Shown here one piece after another: positions 7,323 through 13,893 of a stretch of DNA of 23,228 nt. The stretch lies in the NCBI GenBank assembly GCA_031270875.1, contig JAISXC010000036.1:1-23228 (forward strand). The letters run 5' to 3'. The position numbers and the translations under genes were made by a program. Under the pieces are notes generated by a model that was not told where the DNA came from, ran no database searches, and saw only the letters and a list, made by a program, of their open reading frames with translations. The stretch comes from Desulfovibrio sp. (GTDB lineage Bacteria > Desulfobacterota > Desulfovibrionia > Desulfovibrionales > Desulfovibrionaceae). Numbering within the stretch: position 1 is the first letter of the stretch; each line of letters starts with the position of its first letter.

Positions 7323-8336
7323 TCAGAAAGCGACCTGTCGTCCCAACTGCTGGTAAATCTTTTCCACATAACCGCTCATCTGGGGGGCGTGCTTCTTGTA
7401 CAGGGGAGCGAGTTTTTTTCTGAATTCCTCCTTTTCGGCGGCGCTCAGTTCGATTATCTTGGTCTTGCCTTTTTTGAGGATGGCCTGCTTGAGGTTGCTG
7501 TTGATCTCTTCCTGCTTTTCCCGCTGCCAGATCTTGGTTTCATCGGCGGCCTCCTGAATGATTTTTTGCTGTTCAGGAGTCAGCTTGTCCCAGTTGATTT
7601 TGGAATAGACAAGGGGCAGCGGGCCGTAGAGGTGGCCGGTTTCAATGACGTACTTCTGCACGGTGTCGAAACCGCTGTTGACGATATTCTGGTAGGGATT
7701 TTCCTGCGCGTCCAGAACGCCCTGCTGCAAACTGGTCAGCACTTCGGAAAAAGCCATGGGAATGGCGCTGGCCCCCAGAGTGTTCCAGGCCTCAATGTGC
7801 AGAGGGTTTTCCATGACCCGGATTTTCAGGCCTCTCAGTTCGGCCGGGGTTTTGAACAGGCGGTTGGAAGTGCTCTCGCGGAACCCCTGGGACCACCAGG
7901 AGATGATTTTGATGCCGGCGCTTTCCACAGCTTTGGCCACATCCCGCCCCACAGGGCCGTCCAGCACCTTTTCAGCTTCCTTTCTGTCGTTGAAGAGGTA
8001 GAAAAGATCAAAAATCCTGGTTGATTGAGTGAAACCGCCAAGACCGGGCAGGGCCGGCAGAGCCATGTCCAGGGCGCCGCCCTGCAGGGATTCCACCATC
8101 TCGCGGTTCTGACCGACCTGCCCGTTGGGGAAAATCTGCAACTTGATCATGCCGTTGGATTTTTTATTGAGCAGCTCTGCGAGCTTGAGGGAGCCGAGAT
8201 GTTCCCCTCCGTCCTCGGTGACCACATGGCCTATGCGCAACGTAATCGGTTTGTCCGCGCATCGGGCGGGGGAACCGGAAACGATGACAGCTGCGGCAGC
8301 AAAAAGGCAAAGGATGGTGCGTGTCATACTTTTCAT
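7323..8336 (-). CDS. dctP: TRAP transporter periplasmic substrate-binding protein (DctP family)
   Basis: This 337-residue protein begins with a Sec signal peptide (KSMTRTILCLFAAAAVIVSG core, likely cleavage after ARCA at residue 27). It then has the DctP fold: ITLRIGHVVTEDGGEHLG at the N-terminus, QIFPNGQVGQNREMVESLQGGALDM, and the substrate clamp LRGLKIRVMENP. In that clamp Arg173 is the conserved arginine that salt-bridges the ligand carboxylate in this family. DAQENPYQNI (209-218) is also typical. It would capture an organic acid in the periplasm and hand it to DctQM. The ligand is not readable, although the operon suggests an amidated or hydroxylated small acid. The start at ATG 8336 has GGAG upstream; the second ATG three codons later is also possible. 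It lies 72 bases after the dehydrogenase gene. Confidence 0.95.
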   Translation of the reverse strand: MKSMTRTILCLFAAAAVIVSGSPARCADKPITLRIGHVVTEDGGEHLGSLKLAELLNKKSNGMIKLQIFPNGQVGQNREMVESLQGGALDMALPALPGLGGFTQSTRIFDLFYLFNDRKEAEKVLDGPVGRDVAKAVESAGIKIISWWSQGFRESTSNRLFKTPAELRGLKIRVMENPLHIEAWNTLGASAIPMAFSEVLTSLQQGVLDAQENPYQNIVNSGFDTVQKYVIETGHLYGPLPLVYSKINWDKLTPEQQKIIQEAADETKIWQREKQEEINSNLKQAILKKGKTKIIELSAAEKEEFRKKLAPLYKKHAPQMSGYVEKIYQQLGRQVAF

Positions 8337-8408
8337 CAGCTACTCCATCTTGTTTGGTTATATCGTTGGTGGCTGCGAGTTGCCGATATCGCCTTGGCGT
8401 TCGACTCC

Positions 8409-9413
8409 TCAGTGAACTGCCTGTGTTTCATGATGTGCAAGAGCGTCCTTGTTGACCAGGTTTTTAACCCGGCCTGTCTTCAGAAATCGGACAGCTTCCT
8501 CCGCCGCCTTGACCCGCAGCTCAGGAATGGCGTCAATGGAATTCCACGCGGCGTGGGGAGTGATGACGCAGTTTTCAAATTCGCAGAATCTGTGTACGCC
8601 TCCGGGCGGCTCCTCGCGGAGCACGTCCAGTCCGGCCCCGGCGATGGAGCCGTTTTTCAGGGCGGCGTACAGAGCGTCCTCGTCGATCAGCTTTCCGCGT
8701 GAACTGTTGAGGAGATACGCCGACGGCTTCATCCGCCCCAGGGTCTTTTCATTGACCATATTCTCCGTCGCGGGAGTCAGCGGCGCATGCAGGGAAACGA
8801 CATCGGCCCCGGCAAGAAAGGAATCAAGATCCGTATGACGGGCAATGCCGTGCGCTTCAAAAGTCTCGGCCGGCAGGAAGGGGTCGTACCCTGTGAGTTT
8901 CATGCCGAAGGCCGCAGCCCGACGGCCCGTCAGCCGGCCTATGCCGCCGCAGCCCCAAAGGGCGAAAGTCAGATTCCGCAACCGGGGCACGGGGTCGGCG
9001 ACGGACATTTCCCAGCGGCCCTTGCGCACCTCCCTGTCCAGCATGCCCACCTTGCGGGTCAGCTCCAGAAACAGGGCCAGTGTGTGGTCCGCCACTTCTT
9101 CTTGGCAATAGTCGGGAACATTGGCCACCTGGATGCTTTTTCTGCCGGCGAAATCCAGATCCACGGAATTGGTGCCGATGCCCATCCTGACCAGCGCCCG
9201 GCAACGGGTGAATATATCCAGTTGTTGCCGGCCCATGGGAGTGAAGAGCACCATAAGGACATCGCAGTCCTTGCCCTCGCGGCAGATTTCCTCCGGCGTC
9301 CCGCCTTTGGACACCATCAGGTCAATGTCCAGACCGGACGAGGAAAAAATGCCCTTTTCAATGTCCAGATCGGACCAGGTCTTGTCCGTCATAAAAACAG
9401 AAGTTCGGGTCAT
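8409..9413 (-). CDS. NAD-dependent D-2-hydroxyacid dehydrogenase (CtBP / phosphoglycerate dehydrogenase-like)
   Basis: This 334-residue cytoplasmic enzyme would interconvert a 2-ketoacid and a D-2-hydroxyacid with NAD(H). The nucleotide-binding loop is WGCGGIGR (153-160). GYDPF places an Asp (177) at the end of beta-2, which favours NAD over NADP. The catalytic triad is visible as Arg239 (NSSRG), Glu268 (REEPP) and His287 (TPHAAW). Length and domain order are normal for the family. In this operon, hydroxypyruvate to D-glycerate would link neatly to the downstream glycerate kinase, but other ketoacids fit equally well. The start at ATG 9413 is preceded by AGAGGAG. The gene follows nit by 67 bases, with no promoter seen between them. 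Confidence 0.9.
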   Translation of the reverse strand: MTRTSVFMTDKTWSDLDIEKGIFSSSGLDIDLMVSKGGTPEEICREGKDCDVLMVLFTPMGRQQLDIFTRCRALVRMGIGTNSVDLDFAGRKSIQVANVPDYCQEEVADHTLALFLELTRKVGMLDREVRKGRWEMSVADPVPRLRNLTFALWGCGGIGRLTGRRAAAFGMKLTGYDPFLPAETFEAHGIARHTDLDSFLAGADVVSLHAPLTPATENMVNEKTLGRMKPSAYLLNSSRGKLIDEDALYAALKNGSIAGAGLDVLREEPPGGVHRFCEFENCVITPHAAWNSIDAIPELRVKAAEEAVRFLKTGRVKNLVNKDALAHHETQAVH

Positions 9414-9480
9414 ATGGTAGCTCCTCTTTCGCCGGCCGGGATGTGACGCAATCCTTTTCGGCTTTCCCCGCCGTCCGGCT

Positions 9481-10269
9481 TCAATAGAGTTCCGGAACGC
9501 GCATCTCGAAAACCTTCAGGGTGCTGCGGATGCCCTCCACGGCGGACGGGTCAAAGGCCACGAACGCTCCTTCTTCCTTGTCCTCGGAACCGCGGTAGAG
9601 GATCTCGCCCCAAGGGCCAATGACCATGGAGTTGCCGGCAAAAACCGTGTCTTTGGAAGCGCCTGTTCTGTTGCACGCCACCACGTACATCATGTTTTCA
9701 ATGGCCCTGGCCTGCAACAGGGTGACCCAGTGCTCGGCCCTGGCCAGAGGCCATTCGGCGGAAACAAACAATACCTTGGCTCCGTCCAGGGCGTAACGGC
9801 GGATGAATTCGCAAAAGCGCAGGTCATAGCAGATGATGACCCCGGAACTGACGCCGTTCAGCTCAAAGAGGCAGCGCTTCTTACCGCCCAGCAGATATTG
9901 CGGTTCGTTCATCATGGGCACGAGATGGGCTTTGTCGTAAAAGGCCACCAGCTTGCCCGCGGGGTTGACGACCTGGGCCCGGTTGACCACGCCCCAGGGC
10001 GTCCTGGCCATGACGGAACCGCCCACAAACCAGACGTTGTACCGCCGGGCCAGCTCGCCCAGAAAAGCTTCGGCTTCGCGGCCTTCATCATCCGCAAGCC
10101 GGTCCTTTTCTTCCAGGGCGTAGCCCACGTCCCAGATCTCCGGCAGCACGACAGCCGCCTGGGTGGCAAGACCCGCACAGTGCTCGGCCATCCAGTCCCT
10201 GATTCTGTTCTGGTTCTGAATCCGGTTTCCAATCGCTATGTCAATTTGAGCTATGCCTACGTGCAACAA
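9481..10269 (-). CDS. Carbon-nitrogen hydrolase (nitrilase superfamily, omega-amidase/Nit2-like)
   Basis: This 262-residue protein has the complete Glu-Lys-Cys catalytic triad of the nitrilase superfamily: Glu44 (VLPEIW), Lys113 (FYDKAHLVP) and Cys147 (IICYDLRF). The CYDLRF and KAHLVP contexts resemble the omega-amidase/YafV branch, which hydrolyses amides of dicarboxylates, so a free-acid amide substrate is plausible. The start is taken as TTG 10269: AGGAGGG (10278-10284) lies nine bases upstream and the family N-terminus (HVGIAQIDIAIGN) begins two codons later. A second TTG at 10266 is possible. The frame continues upstream to 10332, but that runs through the Shine-Dalgarno. It is the first gene of the TRAP operon, with a promoter and operator at 10365-10408 facing it. 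Confidence 0.88.
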   Translation of the reverse strand: MLHVGIAQIDIAIGNRIQNQNRIRDWMAEHCAGLATQAAVVLPEIWDVGYALEEKDRLADDEGREAEAFLGELARRYNVWFVGGSVMARTPWGVVNRAQVVNPAGKLVAFYDKAHLVPMMNEPQYLLGGKKRCLFELNGVSSGVIICYDLRFCEFIRRYALDGAKVLFVSAEWPLARAEHWVTLLQARAIENMMYVVACNRTGASKDTVFAGNSMVIGPWGEILYRGSEDKEEGAFVAFDPSAVEGIRSTLKVFEMRVPELY

Positions 10270-10364
10270 ACGCTGTTCCCTCCTTTCGAGAGCGGCAACT
10301 ATGCGGAATGATTGCTGAATCTCCGCAGCCACATCTGGACCTGGACGAGCACGGCCGGGAAAAT

Positions 10365-10382
10365 ATTTTGGTATGCCAAAAT
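10365..10382. promoter_or_regulatory. Palindromic operator, probable site of the divergent GntR/FCD regulator
   Basis: A-TTTTGG-TATG-CCAAAA-T has perfect 7-base arms. The TGG...CCA core is of the kind bound by FCD-type GntR regulators. It overlaps the end of the -10 box and the expected start site of the minus-strand nit promoter, a repressing position. A degenerate relative, TTTTGTATACC at 10425-10435, lies between the two divergent promoters and may be a second, weaker site. Confidence 0.6.
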
Positions 10383-10408
10383 TACATGTGTATTTTCTTT
10401 CCTGTCAA
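10381..10408 (-). promoter_or_regulatory. Sigma70-type promoter of the nit-dehydrogenase-TRAP operon
   Basis: On the minus strand TTGACA (10403-10408, consensus) is followed after 16 bases by TGTAAT (10381-10386, a 5/6 match to TATAAT). The expected start, near 10374, falls inside the palindrome 10365-10382. The leader to TTG 10269 would be about 105 bases. Confidence 0.6.
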
Positions 10409-10460
10409 GAAGTTTTTCATGAGCTTTTGTATACCCGAAGATTTTGTTTGCGGATTTTGT

Positions 10461-10489
10461 TTGCCTTTTGACGACAACGAGTATATACT
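10461..10489 (+). promoter_or_regulatory. Sigma70-type promoter of the divergent gntR gene
   Basis: TTGCCT (10461-10466) and TATACT (10484-10489, 5/6 match) are spaced by 17 bases. The -10 sits in the palindrome AGTATATACT (10480-10489), which could be an additional regulator contact. A start near 10496 gives a leader of about 34 bases to GTG 10530 and argues against the upstream ATG codons of this frame. Confidence 0.6.
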
Positions 10490-10529
10490 TTCAAACTGCG
10501 TTACTCACTCTCCGGAAGGTGTGACTCCC

Positions 10530-11219
10530 GTGGCAGCTCAATCGTTGTCTGAAAGGGCGGGCTCCGGCAGGCCCTTGAATCTTTCCAACAGAATCTACGA
10601 AGACATCAAGTCCCGAATCATTGAAGTCCGGCTCGCGCCTGACACCGTGCTTGACGAACGAACACTGGGCGAAGATCTGGGCGCCAGCAGAACTCCCGTT
10701 CGCGAGGCTCTGCGCCGTCTGTCCCTGGAAGGCTGGGTTGTCTGGCCGGAACGCAGGAGGGCCTGCGTCCGTGGCATCACTCCGGACGACGCCGCGGAAA
10801 TTTTCTCTGTCCGGGACATGTTGGAAATCCACGCCGTCAACGCCATTTTCGACTCCAGGGAGCCGCGTTTGCTGGCAGGACAATTGGTGCCGCTCACCAA
10901 TCTGATGCGCGAATACAGCGGAACCCGCATCGCCTTCATCAAGGCTGACATGGCCTTTCATTCCCAAGTCATCAGTTTTACGGGCAACAGCAGGCTTTGC
11001 GCCCTGTGGGAGCGCATAGCCGGCGAGGTGATGCGCATCGCCATCTATACCCTTTCCCGGGGGCGCAAAGCCCAGGCCATTTACAATGAGCATGAAGCGC
11101 TGATCCAGGGTTTCTGGAGCGCGGACCGCGCGTTGACCATCAGGGAAATGCGCGGCCACCACGAAATGATCGTCAAGGCCTACCGAGACAAGCTGGAGCA
11201 GGACACCCAGACGGCATGA
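10530..11219 (+). CDS. GntR-family transcriptional regulator, FCD subfamily (second, divergent regulator)
   Basis: This 229-residue protein has a winged helix-turn-helix (residues about 18-82; DLGASRTPVREALRRLSLEG is a textbook GntR recognition helix) and an FCD effector domain. The likely metal ligands are Asp140, His144, His188 and His210 or His211. The start was chosen as GTG 10530: GGAAGG (10514-10519) is ten bases upstream, the product then has normal family length, and the promoter at 10461-10489 ends upstream of it. The same frame is open back to 10308, but that Cys/Phe-rich stretch overlaps the intergenic promoters and matches nothing. It is transcribed away from nit, so it is the natural regulator of the TRAP/hydrolase operon. 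It differs from the other FCD regulator of the window in both sequence and probable operator. Confidence 0.9.
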   Translation: MAAQSLSERAGSGRPLNLSNRIYEDIKSRIIEVRLAPDTVLDERTLGEDLGASRTPVREALRRLSLEGWVVWPERRRACVRGITPDDAAEIFSVRDMLEIHAVNAIFDSREPRLLAGQLVPLTNLMREYSGTRIAFIKADMAFHSQVISFTGNSRLCALWERIAGEVMRIAIYTLSRGRKAQAIYNEHEALIQGFWSADRALTIREMRGHHEMIVKAYRDKLEQDTQTA

Positions 11220-11232
11220 TGAGGTTTTTCGC

Positions 11233-11267
11233 GCAACGGCCAAGCCCGAATCGGGCCTGGCCGTTGC
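11233..11267. terminator. Shared hairpin between convergent gntR and hsp20 genes
   Basis: GCAACGGCCA (11233-11242) pairs with TGGCCGTTGC (11258-11267), and inside it GCCCG (11244-11248) pairs with CGGGC (11252-11256) around AAT. The stem lies 13 bases after both the gntR stop (+) and the hsp20 stop (-). A short TTTT (11271-11274) follows on the plus strand; on the minus strand the tract is A-rich instead. A bidirectional terminator is the simplest reading, better supported for the plus strand. Confidence 0.65.
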
Positions 11268-11280
11268 GGATTTTCGTTGG

Positions 11281-11799
11281 TTACTGTTTGACTACGTCGA
11301 TGACTCTGCCCTGATCCGGCTTCTTTCGCAGCAGAGTGAGTGTAAGGACGCCGTTTTTGCTGCACGCTGATACCGCTTCGGTATCAGCATCATCAGGCAA
11401 GGTCAAAATACGCGCAAAAGTCCCGAACCTCCGTTCACTGTAATAGGCTTCCTCTCTGGCGGCACCGTCATTCTCCTGCCTGAGCTCCCTTTCCTTTTCG
11501 CCGCTTATGTGCAGGCTGTTTTCCTTCACTTCCACCTTCAGCTTGTTTTCCTCCACCCCCGGAATTTCAACATTAATCACATACTGGCCTTCTTCAGCCA
11601 AAACTTCCAGCGGTGGCTGAAACAATTTTTTTTCTACCCCGCCCTGTCGCTGTTCATGGAATGAAAGACCGTCAAGCAACACGTTGAAAAGACGATCCAG
11701 CCCGTCAAAACGGGAAAATTCATGCGTCGTCGGGGACGAGGGAACCAGGGTACTGCCTCTCAAACTCTGTCTGGAGGCGTTTACAGGTCGAAAAGTCAT
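11281..11799 (-). CDS. Small heat shock protein, Hsp20 / alpha-crystallin family
   Basis: This 172-residue cytoplasmic ATP-independent chaperone binds unfolding proteins. The alpha-crystallin domain spans about residues 61-158, with PPLEVLAEEGQYVINVEIPG at its start and the diagnostic NGVLTLTLLRK at its end. A short C-terminal tail (RVIDVV) could serve as the oligomerising I-x-I/V type motif. The N-terminal 55 residues are variable, as usual. The start at ATG 11799 has AGGAGGT upstream at ideal spacing. It is a single-gene unit with its own sigma70-like promoter (11833-11860); no CIRCE element or sigma32-like box was seen. Confidence 0.95.
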   Translation of the reverse strand: MTFRPVNASRQSLRGSTLVPSSPTTHEFSRFDGLDRLFNVLLDGLSFHEQRQGGVEKKLFQPPLEVLAEEGQYVINVEIPGVEENKLKVEVKENSLHISGEKERELRQENDGAAREEAYYSERRFGTFARILTLPDDADTEAVSACSKNGVLTLTLLRKKPDQGRVIDVVKQ

Positions 11800-11832
11800 A
11801 TCAGTACCTCCTTGTTTTTGTTGGTTGAGGAT

Positions 11833-11860
11833 ATAGTAAAACCAAAAACCGGCTTGTCAA
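11833..11860 (-). promoter_or_regulatory. Sigma70-type promoter of hsp20
   Basis: On the minus strand TTGACA (11855-11860) is followed after 16 bases by TACTAT (11833-11838, 4/6 match). The leader to ATG 11799 is about 27 bases and contains a strong AGGAGGT ribosome binding site. The rest of the spacer up to 12080 holds the leader of the next, plus-strand gene and an imperfect GC-rich inverted repeat at 11883-11921. Confidence 0.6.
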
Positions 11861-11933
11861 TATGTGAAGTCCGAATGTCTCCCCGCCGGTTTCGCGAACG
11901 CCTTTCACCGGCCCCCGGCGGCTAATTTAGCGC

Positions 11934-11962
11934 GTGACATTTTTTGAGCGAAAGAATATGAC
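11934..11962 (+). promoter_or_regulatory. Candidate promoter of the lipoprotein/srf locus
   Basis: GTGACA (11934-11939, 5/6 match) and TATGAC (11957-11962, 4/6 match) are 17 bases apart in the AT-richest part of the spacer. The -10 is weak, and other hexamers nearby (TATACA 11964-11969) have no -35 at proper distance. It would give a leader of roughly 110 bases. Confidence 0.3.
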
Positions 11963-12031
11963 ATATACAAAGATTATGCTGTCCGGCGCAGTTTGGGCCG
12001 GGATGTCCCGAATCCTGTAAAACCAGAACAG

Positions 12032-12066
12032 CGACGGCCGCCCGGTATGGCGACCGTCGTACCGGG
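12032..12066 (+). promoter_or_regulatory. Leader with two overlapping alternative hairpins next to the ribosome binding site
   Basis: CGACGG (12032-12037) can pair with CCGTCG (12054-12059), and CCCGGTA (12041-12047) can pair with TACCGGG (12060-12066). The arms interleave, so the two stems are alternatives. The second stem ends inside the GGGAGGAGG ribosome binding site of the lipoprotein gene (ATG 12081) and could mask it. Function is inferred; no known riboswitch class is recognised. Confidence 0.4.
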
Positions 12067-12080
12067 AGGAGGCAAATTCC

Positions 12081-12875
12081 ATGTTCAAAAAGACTTTCCT
12101 GTGCCTTTTGATCTGCATTTTCCCCTTGGCCGGCCTGAGCGGATGCGCCAGCAAATACGGCAAACAGACGACGAATGTCGAACGCTACCCGCAGTGCTAT
12201 GTCCCCATCCGGAAACTCCGCGAAGAGGAAAACAACATCGCGAAGACAACGGCGGGCGGAGCCGCCGCGGGCGCGCTTCTCGGCGCAATCATAGGAGGCC
12301 TGGCCACAGGCAAGGTGGAAGGCGCTGTGGCGGGCGGCGTCGCGGGCGGTCTTGCCGGCGGAGTCATGGGCTACTCCCAGTCAAAACAACGGCAGATAAG
12401 AGATCAGAACGCGCGCATGGCCGCCTATCTCCGCGATCTTGACGGCGACATCGCCGGCATTGACGCGGTCAACGCTTCCGCCCGCCACAGCCTGCAATGC
12501 TACGACAAGGAGTTCAAACTGCTGATCGACGACTACAGAAACGGCAGAATTTCCAGAGTTGAGCTGGATAAATCCTATCAGGAAATCAAAAGCGGCATGG
12601 GCGAGGCAGAGCATCTGCTGGGCGCGGCCGTTGAACGCAATCAGGAGCGCGACGCGCAGTATGAAGCGGCACTCGCCGGCGAATCGCGTACCATAAGCGC
12701 CACGGCCCCGCAGCAACGCAGCGCCCAAAGCCCTGCCGCGCTGAACCAGATGCAGTCCCGCGTTGTCGGCAAAAAACAGAAAACCTCCGAAACTGCGGAA
12801 CTGAAGCGGCAATTCGCGGCCACAAGCCAGCAACAGCAAAACCTTCTGGACAATATCGACATGGCGAACGGCTAG
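12081..12875 (+). CDS. Glycine-zipper outer-membrane-type lipoprotein, function unknown
   Basis: This 264-residue protein has a type II signal peptide with lipobox LSGC (lipidated Cys22), so it is anchored to a membrane facing the periplasm. Residue 23 is Ala, not Asp, compatible with outer membrane sorting. Residues 59-97 form a glycine zipper (repeated GxxxG-like steps such as GALLGAIIGGLATG and GGVAGGLAGGVMG), which usually forms a membrane-embedded or oligomeric helix hairpin. The rest (about 105-264) is polar and helix-prone, rich in Gln, Ala and Glu. Mature-part cysteines at about 39 and 149 could form a disulfide. The ATG has GGGAGGAGG upstream. It is the first gene of the srf block, 51 bases before the protease gene, and I infer one transcript. 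The specific family is not recognised. Confidence 0.85.
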   Translation: MFKKTFLCLLICIFPLAGLSGCASKYGKQTTNVERYPQCYVPIRKLREEENNIAKTTAGGAAAGALLGAIIGGLATGKVEGAVAGGVAGGLAGGVMGYSQSKQRQIRDQNARMAAYLRDLDGDIAGIDAVNASARHSLQCYDKEFKLLIDDYRNGRISRVELDKSYQEIKSGMGEAEHLLGAAVERNQERDAQYEAALAGESRTISATAPQQRSAQSPAALNQMQSRVVGKKQKTSETAELKRQFAATSQQQQNLLDNIDMANG

Positions 12876-12926
12876 GGGCTTTCTCCGGGCCGCAAACACC
12901 GCTTTCACCCTTCTTCAGGAGAGGCC

Positions 12927-13880
12927 ATGGACAACCCAACAGGAAACGGCTCCCCGAAACGCGCGGCCAAAGGCCCCGCCATGGCGGGTTTTTTGCTGCT
13001 TCTTGTTATCGCCTTTTGCCTGTATTGGCTGCACGTTGTGAACATGCGGCAAGAAGGGGAAGCCGAAGCGGCCCTGCAACGGCAATCAGCGCAGGCGGAG
13101 CGGCTGCGGGAAGAAAAAGGCCTGCTGGAAAGCATGAGGAACAAAAACCCCTGCGAAATCAGACAATGGCTGCAAAAGGCGGGCGCGGACGTGATTCCGG
13201 CGACAAAGCGGGATGCCCCCGCCGCCGGGTCCACAGAGGCGACGCTGGAGCGGCTGGAAGACGCCACGGTTTTTGTGCTGGGGCAATCCGGTTCCTCGCT
13301 GACCATGGGATCAGGCTTTTTCATCGCCCCCGGTCTCGTATTGACCAACAGACATGTTGTAGCACGCGCTCCGGATGCGATTTTTGTCATCAACAAAAAA
13401 CTGGGCGGGCTTTTCCCGGCGACCCTTGTCGCCGCGAGCCCGGAAAAACAGCGGGATTATGCCCTGTTGCGCGTGAATCTTCCCGGCAGCGCCGCCATGC
13501 GTCCCCTCGCCTTCTCCGCTGAGGCTCGCCGCACGCAGAAAGTAAGCGTCTGGGGGTATCCTCATGCCATTTCAAAAAACGATCCCAAATATCAGGCCCT
13601 GATATCAGGCCGCGCGGAGGCCGTCCCGGAACTGTCCTATGCCGACGGCGTCATCAGCGCGGTGCTTGACCGCAATCCGCGACTCATCGTCCATACGGCT
13701 CCCCTCTCTCCCGGCAGCAGCGGCGGCCCGCTGGCGGATGAAAAAGGCGATGTTCTGGGCATCAACACCATGATCTCGCTGGATGAAGACAGCTACCGCC
13801 AGACATCCCTCGCGCTGCATGCCTCAGACATTCTCCGTTTTTTGAAGGAGAACGGCATTGACGCAAGCATGGCGGAATAA
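12927..13880 (+). CDS. Membrane-anchored trypsin-like serine protease
   Basis: This 317-residue protein has a positively charged N-terminus (Lys11, Arg12, Lys15), one membrane helix (about 18-38), a short coiled-coil-like stretch (41-72) and a chymotrypsin-fold protease domain (about 107-312). The catalytic triad is complete: His143 (LTNRHVV), Asp177 (RDYALL) and Ser265 (SPGSSGGPL). There is no PDZ domain, unlike DegP/DegS. The predicted topology puts the protease in the periplasm. The start at ATG 12927 has AGGAGAGG upstream; the next gene starts 13 bases after its stop. Its place between a lipoprotein and SrfA suggests it processes or controls envelope components of the srf system. Being a small, PDZ-less enzyme, it is probably a dedicated rather than general protease. 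Confidence 0.88.
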   Translation: MDNPTGNGSPKRAAKGPAMAGFLLLLVIAFCLYWLHVVNMRQEGEAEAALQRQSAQAERLREEKGLLESMRNKNPCEIRQWLQKAGADVIPATKRDAPAAGSTEATLERLEDATVFVLGQSGSSLTMGSGFFIAPGLVLTNRHVVARAPDAIFVINKKLGGLFPATLVAASPEKQRDYALLRVNLPGSAAMRPLAFSAEARRTQKVSVWGYPHAISKNDPKYQALISGRAEAVPELSYADGVISAVLDRNPRLIVHTAPLSPGSSGGPLADEKGDVLGINTMISLDEDSYRQTSLALHASDILRFLKENGIDASMAE

Positions 13881-13893
13881 ACGGGGTATTCAC

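Noticed and set aside
8384..8391. CGATATCG before dctP as another GntR site
   Set aside because: An 8-base palindrome without the flanking TTTA/TAAA of the 3907 operator is too short to support.
10308..10529. N-terminal extension of the second gntR frame from ATG 10308
   Set aside because: It would begin upstream of the promoter at 10461-10489, has a Cys/Phe-rich composition unlike the family, and the ribosome binding site points to GTG 10530.
11883..11921. CCGCCGG/CCGGCGG inverted repeat as a terminator or operator
   Set aside because: The arms are only 7 bases with a 25-base loop in GC-rich DNA, no gene ends beside it, and no U-tract follows.
12032..12066. A true H-type pseudoknot in the lipoprotein leader
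   Set aside because: The connecting loop between the two 3' arms would have zero bases while having to cross a six-pair stem, so mutually exclusive hairpins are more realistic.
12240..12380. GGC-rich repeats in the lipoprotein gene as a DNA repeat element
   Set aside because: They are explained by the glycine-zipper protein sequence; the units are irregular at the DNA level and in frame.
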